Source: Quatrionicoccus australiensis (GTDB lineage Bacteria > Pseudomonadota > Gammaproteobacteria > Burkholderiales > Rhodocyclaceae). Taken from it: a stretch of DNA of 64,000 nt. The notes beneath the pieces are model-generated. The model was not told the DNA's origin. It saw only the letters and a list, made by a program, of their open reading frames with translations, and searched no databases. The position numbers were made by a program, and so were the translations under genes. Below are positions 9,747 through 16,079 of this stretch, in pieces. The DNA lies in NCBI RefSeq assembly GCF_020510425.1, contig NZ_JAHBAH010000001.1:3515001-3579000 (forward strand). The letters are read 5' to 3'. Numbering within the stretch: position 1 is the stretch's first letter; each line of letters begins with the position of its first letter.

Positions 9747-10306
9747 ACCCGACACTCAAACGCTACGGCGCATGCGGTCTGGTATTTGTCGCCGGACTGC
9801 TGGCAGGTACGGTGCTCGATCAACTGGGCAACGGCCGCTGGCCGGTAGACGACCGGCAACGGCAAATTTCCCCGGGTAGCGAAATCCGCAGCATCCTGGA
9901 CGATGAAGTCATGCTCCTGAGCTACCGCAGCGCAAGCCTGACGCTGACCGCGCAACGCGCCCGGCCCGGCGACCGCTTCGCGCTCCAGGTGAGCCATGCC
10001 GACGGCCGGCCAGCCGAACAATGCCTGGTTTCCCCCGATCTGGCCGGCCTCCTGCCTGGTTTCTCGACCCTCGTCGCCGGGCAGGAAATCGAAGCGGCGC
10101 GCCTGTCCAGCGAGTTTCCGCTAAGGCTGGGGAGCCTGGAAATCAGGGACCGCATCGACAACGAACCCATGCCGCCGATGAACTTCTTCACGACCGCCGA
10201 GCGAACGGCCGTGGCGCTGGTCGGTGACGGATACAGCGTGGAAGTGGCGACCTCGGGCAAGGCCTTCGACAAACTGGCTGGCGGCTGCGAGACACTGGCC
10301 AGGTGA
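9743..10306 (+). CDS. Membrane-anchored protein of unknown function
   Basis: 187 aa. One hydrophobic N-terminal helix (about residues 9-25: GLVFVAGLLAGTVL) would act as signal anchor, leaving a periplasmic domain with two Cys residues (QCLV; GGCETL) that could form a disulfide. The family is not recognised. The start codon overlaps the stop of the L,D-transpeptidase-fold gene, so the products may work together at the cell wall (inference). Confidence 0.7.
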   Translation: MNPTLKRYGACGLVFVAGLLAGTVLDQLGNGRWPVDDRQRQISPGSEIRSILDDEVMLLSYRSASLTLTAQRARPGDRFALQVSHADGRPAEQCLVSPDLAGLLPGFSTLVAGQEIEAARLSSEFPLRLGSLEIRDRIDNEPMPPMNFFTTAERTAVALVGDGYSVEVATSGKAFDKLAGGCETLAR

Positions 10307-10387
10307 GTCACACCGCTGGCGACAAAGCCGGCCAGGATGCAAAAACGCCGGTTTTTGGCGGTCGACCGGTAAAAAAGGGTGAAAAGC

Positions 10388-10412
10388 AAAAAAAGGCACG
10401 GAGCAATCCGTG
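10388..10412 (-). terminator. Terminator for the leftward phosphatase operon
   Basis: Read on the minus strand, CACGGA-TTGC-TCCGTG is followed by CC and seven T. It sits 20 bases after the phosphatase stop codon. Confidence 0.65.
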
Positions 10413-10431
10413 ACCGCCGAATCTCGCGCTT

Positions 10432-10770
10432 CTACGCATGACCCGGCCCGGGCAGAAGCGGTGCGACCTTGCGCTTGAGCAGCGCGACCAGGGCTGGCTC
10501 CAGAAACCTGTAGTTGTCCGGAATGCCCAGCACGACGAGCTTCTTGCCCGCCAGATGCGCCGGGAAGCGGGCCGACAACTTGGTCTTGTGCACCTTCTCC
10601 ATGACGAAAATCAGCTCGGCCCATTCAATCAACTCAACGGAAACCGGCGTCTCCGCGTCATGGCTCAAGCCGGCCGAGGCGCATTCGAGGTTCGGATGTG
10701 CGGAAAACACCTCCTCGGCCGTGGGACTCCGCCATTTGTTCTTGCCGCAGATGAAGAGGATGTTCGTCAT
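10432..10770 (-). CDS. Low-molecular-weight protein-tyrosine-phosphatase-like protein
   Basis: 112 aa, shorter than classical LMW phosphatases (about 150). The N-terminal phosphate loop is intact: CGKNKWR (Cys8, five residues, Arg14) followed by SPTAE, the signature of the short CxxNxWRSPTAE family. A candidate general-acid Asp lies in IPDNY. Predicted to dephosphorylate small phosphoester or phosphotyrosine substrates in the cytoplasm; the real substrate is unknown. It lies 24 bases downstream of the methyltransferase on the same strand, so they are probably cotranscribed. Confidence 0.8.
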   Translation of the reverse strand: MTNILFICGKNKWRSPTAEEVFSAHPNLECASAGLSHDAETPVSVELIEWAELIFVMEKVHKTKLSARFPAHLAGKKLVVLGIPDNYRFLEPALVALLKRKVAPLLPGPGHA

Positions 10771-10794
10771 GGGCGATGCAGTGGCGCCAGCCGA

Positions 10795-11541
10795 TTACCG
10801 CAGCATCAGCGCAAACACGCCCCAGCCCAGGTATTCGCGCGTGTAAGTGGCGTAGCGCTCGGGTTCCGTGGTCAGTTGGGCGCGCACCTCCTGCGCCAGT
10901 TCGTCGTCGGGATTGGCTTCAAGCCAGCGGCGCATGGTCAGCCATTTGGCCGCTTCGTACCGGTCCCAGCCGTCCTGATCGGCGAGAACCATTTCGACGA
11001 CGTCGCAGCCAAGCTGCCGGAAAGACGCGAGCAATGCCGGCAGCGTGAGGAAGTCGGAGATTGAGTGGGCAAGACAGCCCTTGGCGATGTCTTCCGTCGG
11101 CGGCAACTGCCGCCAGTAGGGCTCACCGATGAGGATGATCCCGCCGGGGCGCAGGCTCTGCGCCAGAAGCGCTATCGTGCCGGCAAACCCGCCCGCGATC
11201 CAGGTGGCGCCGACGCAGGCAGCCACATTGGCCTTTTCGTCGGAGACATAACCGGCCGCATCGCCATGGATGAACTCGACCTGATCGGCAACGCCGAGTT
11301 CTTCGGCGCGGCGTTTGGCTTGCGCGGTAAATAACTGGCTCATGTCGACGCCGGTACCGGTCACGCCATGATCGCGCGCCCAGGTGCACAGCATCTCCCC
11401 CGAACCGCTGCCAAGATCGAGCACCCGTGCCCCCGCTTCCAGCCGCAGCGCCGCGCCGAGCGTGGCGAGCTTGTCGGGCGTGATCGGGTTGTGGATGCGG
11501 TGCGCGCTTTCAGTGATGTTGAATATTCGGGGGATGTCCAT
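10795..11541 (-). CDS. SAM-dependent methyltransferase
   Basis: 248 aa from ATG 11541 (MDIPRIFNI); the frame continues upstream to 11595 without support. The class I Rossmann motif I is clear: VLDLGSGSGEML near residue 45, followed by the acidic GTGVDMS ribose-binding loop and the HGDAAGY motif. The conserved SAHRIHNPIT start resembles small-molecule methyltransferases of unknown substrate. First gene of a two-gene leftward unit with the phosphatase-like protein. Confidence 0.82.
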   Translation of the reverse strand: MDIPRIFNITESAHRIHNPITPDKLATLGAALRLEAGARVLDLGSGSGEMLCTWARDHGVTGTGVDMSQLFTAQAKRRAEELGVADQVEFIHGDAAGYVSDEKANVAACVGATWIAGGFAGTIALLAQSLRPGGIILIGEPYWRQLPPTEDIAKGCLAHSISDFLTLPALLASFRQLGCDVVEMVLADQDGWDRYEAAKWLTMRRWLEANPDDELAQEVRAQLTTEPERYATYTREYLGWGVFALMLR

Positions 11542-11652
11542 CGTGGAGAGCTTTCTTGCGGGGGTAATGGGTTCGGTAAGGGCAATAACGTGCAAGCTCA
11601 GTCGATGACAGCCTGAGTAGCTGGCTGACGGTCGGCTTGGACGCTGTATTCA

Positions 11653-12252
11653 TTACTTGTAAATGGTGTAGTACTGATATGTCGGAGGACACTTGTAAGG
11701 AACTACCTGCGATGCAATGGGCTCGAGGCGGTTTTTCAGTGCCGGGAAACTGGCATCGATATAACTCTTTGCATTCTGAAAATCATCTGAATACGTGAAG
11801 CGAACCTCTCGATCCCTAATAATTGACATGGCAGCGTCGCCCAAGTAGCTCACCTTGCCTCCTGGTACAGTGAAAACGCGAACTGGCGTCCCACATCCCA
11901 AGCTAAAATGGTTTGGCCCGTTATCTTCTCTTTCAGTGCGCCCAGCCAGGATCAAGGCGATCACATCTCCCGCCTCAATCTTGCCAACGAGATAGCCATT
12001 GGTTGGCTTATCTATCAACACGCCAACATGTTTCGTTTGTTGAAACATTCCGTTTTCAATTTTCCCTTTGACGAAGACATAACGAAATCCCGGTTGTTTC
12101 ATGCCATGAACAACTACGGCTTCGGCGTCGGATGGCGCAGTAGACCGGTCGTCAATGATGCCAACAGGACGGAGGGCACATCCAGATACAAGGACCGATG
12201 AAGTCGCAATCAAACTGCAAAAAAAATGTGAAAAGTGTTTTGGGTTAATCAT
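11653..12252 (-). CDS. Predicted lipoprotein, unknown function
   Basis: 199 aa. A type II signal peptide with lipobox LVSGC places the acylated Cys at residue 25. The mature part contains KPTNGYLVGKIEAGDVIAL and a VPGGKVSYLGD segment that resemble the ligand-less beta-sandwich seen in other small envelope lipoproteins, but no family is named with confidence. Base composition is clearly more AT-rich than the flanking core genes, as are the next two genes, which suggests acquisition (inference). Confidence 0.7.
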   Translation of the reverse strand: MINPKHFSHFFCSLIATSSVLVSGCALRPVGIIDDRSTAPSDAEAVVVHGMKQPGFRYVFVKGKIENGMFQQTKHVGVLIDKPTNGYLVGKIEAGDVIALILAGRTEREDNGPNHFSLGCGTPVRVFTVPGGKVSYLGDAAMSIIRDREVRFTYSDDFQNAKSYIDASFPALKNRLEPIASQVVPYKCPPTYQYYTIYK

Positions 12253-12366
12253 GTCGGGTAATTTTAGATAGCTTGACGAGGCTGTAGATAAAAAACAATT
12301 GAAAGGTGGGTGATTTATTTTTAATTAAATCTAACTAATTTTTCGAATTGTCGGTTAATCGTAAAG

Positions 12367-12954
12367 TTAGCGTGCCAAAGACTTTTTACTAAGCCAAATC
12401 AAGACAGTGATGTCACCGGGAACCTCGCTGTCGGAGGTGACCAGCACTCCGGTGGGGACCTCCCAGACCATCAGTTTTCCACCCATGTTATCTGTTCCGA
12501 AATTGTTTCCGGGAATTCTGTCCAGGCGCCTGCGATTTTCGAGCTTTCTGGAGAGATAGCTCATTAGTTTCTTGAATGAAGAACTGGGAAATTCAAGTCT
12601 GACCTCGCTGAGCTCGCCTTTCGTGAAGAAAAAGGTGACAAGTCGTGCCGGAATTCCGTCATAGGCAGTATTGATGTGCGCTAAACAAAGAAAATCATTC
12701 TGGGCCGTGATTCTCTCCTCATGCTGAAGATTTCCGTAGCACTTCAGCTTGTGGCCGCGATTTTTGTACTCTCTGATCAGGTCATCCTGCGGCCGGTTTG
12801 TGAAACTGTCCGGCGACTCGATAAATGTTGGCTCACCCAGTCGGGCATACCAGTCATCAATTTCGTATCTATATTTTTTAGGCAGCCGGTCATAGCAGAA
12901 AATTCCCAAACCGACGATTAATGCAGCAATGAAGAAGAGTTTTAGGAGTCTCAT
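12367..12954 (-). CDS. Membrane-anchored protein of unknown function
   Basis: 195 aa with an N-terminal hydrophobic anchor (residues 5-20, LKLFFIAALIVGLGIF) and a soluble remainder with two Cys (LKCYGN; DFLCLAH). No recognised family. Separate from its neighbours by about 115 bases on each side, both AT-rich. Part of the low-GC group at 11.6-13.6 kb. Confidence 0.65.
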   Translation of the reverse strand: MRLLKLFFIAALIVGLGIFCYDRLPKKYRYEIDDWYARLGEPTFIESPDSFTNRPQDDLIREYKNRGHKLKCYGNLQHEERITAQNDFLCLAHINTAYDGIPARLVTFFFTKGELSEVRLEFPSSSFKKLMSYLSRKLENRRRLDRIPGNNFGTDNMGGKLMVWEVPTGVLVTSDSEVPGDITVLIWLSKKSLAR

Positions 12955-13073
12955 GTTTGTATGGTGATGCGATTTTTAGAAGTCGGAAAAAAACGATTCC
13001 ATTGATTAAATTAGCCGCTAAATAATTTTTAATTCAATCTGGTCAATTCAATTGTTATTGGTTGCCACTGCCA

Positions 13074-13610
13074 TTATCTCTGGTTTATTTCCCGCACGAT
13101 TTCACCTGAAATACTCCGGATTTGTTTGCTAATCATTGGGGCAAAAATTCCGCTACCTGCAGAAGAAGATGTTTTGTAGTTTCGCGTGCCGGCAGGTGTC
13201 TTGCTAGGTAATTCAAAGAACGATACATCTGCATCAACAAATGCGTTCCCTGTCATGATTCCGAGCATGAATCTAGCACCCTGCGAGACATAGCGGTAAT
13301 CATTAACCTTGATGACGACCAGTGTCTGGTTCTTTTGCGACAATTCGGCACTTGATTCCTGATATGAAATTGCCATTCCATATTCCTCCGCCGCATCTTT
13401 CATTGCTTCCCGCCATTCCTGGCGAAGCTTTTCCCAATCTTCCGACGTTGTTGCGATATCAGAGCCTCTAACAGCTAGCACAATGCTATTGGCATCACCT
13501 TTGCTGATTGCTAGTCGGCTCTCCGAGTTCGCGGTGCGTTCAACGGTTGCCGCGCATCCGGTCAGAATTAATGCGCAAATAACTGTGAGGACTTTAAGAG
13601 GGGTAAGCAT
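13074..13610 (-). CDS. Predicted lipoprotein (DUF4410-like)
   Basis: 178 aa from ATG 13610; an upstream ATG at 13661 adds 17 residues before the signal peptide. Lipobox LTGC gives an acylated Cys near residue 19. The mature part (conserved V-KVNDYRYVSQGARFMLGIMTGNAFVDADVSF type pattern, split here to key residues YRYVSQGARF and GNAFVDADV) resembles DUF4410-type outer-membrane lipoproteins of unknown role. Low GC, same strand as the preceding unknown genes. Confidence 0.68.
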   Translation of the reverse strand: MLTPLKVLTVICALILTGCAATVERTANSESRLAISKGDANSIVLAVRGSDIATTSEDWEKLRQEWREAMKDAAEEYGMAISYQESSAELSQKNQTLVVIKVNDYRYVSQGARFMLGIMTGNAFVDADVSFFELPSKTPAGTRNYKTSSSAGSGIFAPMISKQIRSISGEIVREINQR

Positions 13611-13753
13611 ATTTTTCAGAAAAATACTGTGGAAGATTGTCAGTCTGTGCGGCTTTTGCACAGGTCCGGTTGATGATGGATTGTTTGGTTGGATTATCAG
13701 GGGGCGCTTTCTTCAACCCGACCCCTTTAGTTGCTTGAAGTTACAAGACCCAA

Positions 13754-13808
13754 GGGGACAGGCCACGGTTTAAAAAAACTGGTGCGGGAAAAATCATGGT
13801 CTGTCCCC
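13754..13808. repeat. 55-bp GGGGACAG inverted repeat (RAYT/MITE-like)
   Basis: GGGGACAGGCCACGGTTT and AAATCATGGTCTGTCCCC are inverted copies with three mismatches around a short A-rich/GGTGCGGG centre. GGGGACAG-ended hairpins of this kind are known as intergenic repeats mobilised by REP-associated transposases; none is encoded in this window. It abuts the 3' end of the cassette array. Confidence 0.7.
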
Positions 13809-13815
13809 TATTGCA

Positions 13816-14264
13816 TTACGGAGTGAGGTCGCGGAAGCGTGGGTTGCGCAAGAATTCATCGATCTCCGCGACTGAACGCTCGATTTCTGGCAAGCCACCA
13901 AAAGGAAGTGCCTCTTCGGCCTGTGACCCGGCAAGCAATCGTTGAGCTTCAGAAAGCGCGGGAACTGCCAAAGAGAGGAAGTCGGCAATTGCCCTTTGGG
14001 ATTGAGGCGTGAGACTCGGTTTTCGCTCTTGTCTTGGTATGGCTCCTTAAACGATTCGGGCTCAAGTTCCGGGAAGCGATCCCAGATGGGCGCCAAAATG
14101 TTTGTGTAACTGTGACCTAAGAAGAGTCCAACCAATTTGGCATAGACCTCGAGTTCTCCCAGTCCCTCGTTGGCGCGGACAACGGAAAGTGACTCGGAGC
14201 ACTTTGCGCTCGCTGCATCTATCTGGGCGACGAGTGAGCGAGCAGAGTCGAGTGTGATTTTCAT
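13816..14264 (-). pseudogene. Frameshifted cassette gene, unknown function
   Basis: From ATG 14264 the frame reads MKITLDSARSLVAQ... to about codon 75, after which the direct frame becomes implausible (low-complexity, basic, Cys/Ser-rich). Shifting frame near 14010-14025, at a GCGAAAACC stretch, restores a well-behaved sequence (TPQSQRAIADFLSLAVPAL ... EIDEFLRNPRF) that stops at 13816. So the original gene was about 149 codons and carries one indel, or there is a base error. No family recognised. It is the last unit of the cassette array. Confidence 0.65.
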
Positions 14265-14267
14265 GAG

Positions 14268-14337
14268 TCCCAACGTTCTAAGTAACAGGCGCTGCGTGGC
14301 TTCATCGCGCAGCGTCCTGTTGATTGCCGGGTTGGGC
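14268..14337 (-). other. attC-like recombination site 1
   Basis: Outer boxes TCCCAAC (14268-14274) and GTTGGGC (14331-14337). Inner arms AACAGG-CGCTGCG and CGCAGCG-T-CCTGTT pair completely apart from one unpaired T, the extrahelical-base arrangement of attC sites. The stop codon of the Sel1 gene lies inside it, as is common for cassette genes. Confidence 0.65.
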
Positions 14338-15015
14338 GTCTTTTTTGCGAAACGCTATCGGTGCCCAGTTTTCGGATTGCTGATTGCATGATGCCAACTG
14401 CTCGGGGGACAGCATGCCTTCAAGTTGAGGAATGACCCGACTAAGATGGTTTTGTAGCTGGCGCTCCTGCGGTGCAGAAAACTTGCGTGCCCGCATTGCC
14501 CAAACGCAAGCGCTCACCATGTCCTTCTCTCCGAGTTGGCCCGCGCCGTACATATTCGCAATGTTCCACATAGCTTCGGCCCAACCAAGATCAGCCGCAT
14601 GGGAGTACAGCTCGAAGCCTTTGCGACGATCTTGCTTTACTCCCAAGCCGAGGTCGTGAAGATAGGCGAGGTTGTTGGTGGCAAGCGCATGCCCCTGTGC
14701 GGATGCCTTCTCGTACCAAGGCAGCGCTTCTTCGTAGCGCTTCTCTGCTTGGAGTCCGCTTCCAACGCTATTTTGAGCCTCTGCGTTGTCGCGATCAGCA
14801 GCCATGCGGTACCACCTCATTGCTTCGGTTCCGTCGCGGGGTGCGCCTTTCCCGAAGTCGTATGCAGCACCAACACGAAGCTGGGCATCGATATCGCCAG
14901 CTTCGGCTTTGACAATTAGCGCCTTGGTTTCCGATGAAAGGAACCAATCAGCCGCTGCGACGTTTGAGAGCGCCAGCAGAACTATCGAGAGCAGCGGAGC
15001 CAGAAATGTATTCAT
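14302..15015 (-). CDS. Sel1-repeat (TPR-like) periplasmic protein, cassette gene
   Basis: 237 aa from ATG 15015, which follows GGAAGGAA by ten bases and opens a signal peptide (MNTFLAPLLSIVLL..., cleavage after VAA). Three to four Sel1-type repeats are visible: AQLRVGAAYDFGKGAPRD, AEAQNSVGSGLQ, ALATNNLAYLHDLGLGVKQD and AEAMWNIANMYGAGQ. Such proteins are adaptor solenoids for protein-protein contacts. The C-terminal residues and stop codon are encoded inside the attC-like site, so this is a typical cassette layout. Confidence 0.8.
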   Translation of the reverse strand: MNTFLAPLLSIVLLALSNVAAADWFLSSETKALIVKAEAGDIDAQLRVGAAYDFGKGAPRDGTEAMRWYRMAADRDNAEAQNSVGSGLQAEKRYEEALPWYEKASAQGHALATNNLAYLHDLGLGVKQDRRKGFELYSHAADLGWAEAMWNIANMYGAGQLGEKDMVSACVWAMRARKFSAPQERQLQNHLSRVIPQLEGMLSPEQLASCNQQSENWAPIAFRKKDAQPGNQQDAAR

Positions 15016-15045
15016 ATCAGATCGTATTCCTTCCGAGTTAAAGAC

Positions 15046-15132
15046 GCCCAACGTAGAGGTGAGCGGCGTAGCGCGGCTTCATCGCGCAGCGTCCAGCGAC
15101 CGAAGGGAGCGAGGTCGACCGCAGGGTTGGGG
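15046..15132 (-). other. attC-like recombination site 2
   Basis: Outer boxes GCCCAAC (15046-15052) and GTTGGGG (15126-15132). The inner section shares GCTTCATCGCGCAGCGTCC with site 1, so both sites come from the same array lineage. Pairing of the inner arms is less perfect than in site 1. Confidence 0.55.
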
Positions 15133-15133
15133 G

Positions 15134-15529
15134 TCATTTGGCACCCAGTAACCGGGAAATTGCTTTTGCCATTCCATCTAGTTGCCCGGCGTCGTACTTT
15201 AGAACGACAAGCAGATCGGAGTCGTAGTTTTGGCCAACGAGTTTTATGGTCAAGGCAACGTGCCCGGTTGAGTCAGAGGAAGCAAGAAACTCAACACGAC
15301 CCTCAAGGTCGCTCCATTTCTTTTGGCCTTTCCATCCGGTCCAGGCGTTCGCCATTTCACAAAACATCACCGCTGGAGAACCGTTCATATAGGTTGAAGC
15401 CGGAGCGACACCCGAAAACCATGGGGTTTTGACCGCAACTTCAAAGTCAGTTTCGCCTCCATTGCACTGTGTGACAGTAAGCGACAAAACTGAACCGTCA
15501 TTTGGCGAGATGAACTCTAAATCAGCCAT
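15134..15529 (-). CDS. DUF6228-like protein, cassette gene
   Basis: 131 aa, no signal peptide. The pattern GWKGQKKWSDLEGRVEFLAS followed by DSTGHVALTIKLVG matches the tryptophan-rich core of DUF6228 proteins (W-x-GW-G-x-x-W-x-x-LEG ... GHV), small cytoplasmic proteins sometimes found as immunity-type or cassette genes. Function unknown. The stop is two bases from the attC-like site 2, and a CCCCAAC half site lies ten bases before the start, as expected for the first cassette of an array. Confidence 0.62.
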   Translation of the reverse strand: MADLEFISPNDGSVLSLTVTQCNGGETDFEVAVKTPWFSGVAPASTYMNGSPAVMFCEMANAWTGWKGQKKWSDLEGRVEFLASSDSTGHVALTIKLVGQNYDSDLLVVLKYDAGQLDGMAKAISRLLGAK

Positions 15530-15536
15530 CGCTTAT

Positions 15537-15547
15537 GACCCCCAACG
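15537..15547 (-). other. attC/attI half-site at the array's upstream edge
   Basis: ACCCCCAACG at the boundary, read on the minus strand as CGTTGGGGGT just before the first cassette gene, matches the GTTRRR insertion point. No palindrome follows to the right, so an attI or eroded attC may have been here. Confidence 0.4.
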
Positions 15548-15641
15548 TGAAGTAGACGCCATAGTAAAAATCCAAATCTAGCCATTAATAGCTAAATCCG
15601 GACACATCATTCCAATACTGGACATCAACACATTTCCATAT

Positions 15642-16016
15642 CTAAACACCCGCCACCACCCGCATCTCCAGCCTCATCGCCGCAACGCTTTTTTGCGCCA
15701 GCCGCCAAAGCTTGCACTCCGGATGCCATTCCCCGCCCGCTTCCTTGACGCGTTCGCGCAGCTCGGTTTCGCCGTAGCCGATGCGTAGCCAGGCGGTGGG
15801 TTCCGGTTCTGCCGGTTGGGTTTCGACGATGATTTCGACCGTGGTCAGCTTGCGTTTTTGTTGCGGGTCGAGGCGCTGGCGGATGCAGAGCAGGGCGTCG
15901 CCGTAGCGGTCGACGAGCGGCCCGGTGCCGGGGGCGCCGGGCGGCAGTTGGGTGAGGATGCGGGCGTCGTCGAGGTATTCGGGAGACAGCGTCGGGCGGG
16001 GTGGTGCAGCGGTCAT
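15642..16016 (-). CDS. Conserved-looking hypothetical protein
   Basis: 124 aa, soluble, Pro-rich N-terminus. It contains VDRYGDALLCIRQRLDPQQKRKLTTVEI and a C-terminal GGEWHPECKLWRL segment that looks like a short nucleic-acid or metal-binding patch but is not a recognised domain. It precedes, on the same strand, no gene until the cassette array, and lies 63 bases downstream of the macroglobulin gene. GC is like the core genome. Function unknown. Confidence 0.6.
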   Translation of the reverse strand: MTAAPPRPTLSPEYLDDARILTQLPPGAPGTGPLVDRYGDALLCIRQRLDPQQKRKLTTVEIIVETQPAEPEPTAWLRIGYGETELRERVKEAGGEWHPECKLWRLAQKSVAAMRLEMRVVAGV

Positions 16017-16079
16017 CGTTTTCCGGACGACGAAGGAGGAACGGTCAGGTTAATTGACCGCTGCATATGGCGCAAGCAT

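Larger units (their letters stand above)
13816..15547 (-). mobile_element. Gene-cassette array without integrase (CALIN-like), three cassettes
   Basis: Three leftward single-gene units are separated by imperfect palindromes that carry integron attC landmarks (RYYYAAC/GTTRRRY-like ends and paired inner arms with an unpaired base). In transcription order: DUF6228-like gene, attC-like site, Sel1-repeat gene, attC-like site, frameshifted gene. A half site lies upstream of the first gene. The last cassette has lost its attC where the GGGGACAG element begins. No tyrosine integrase is seen in the window. Confidence 0.6.
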
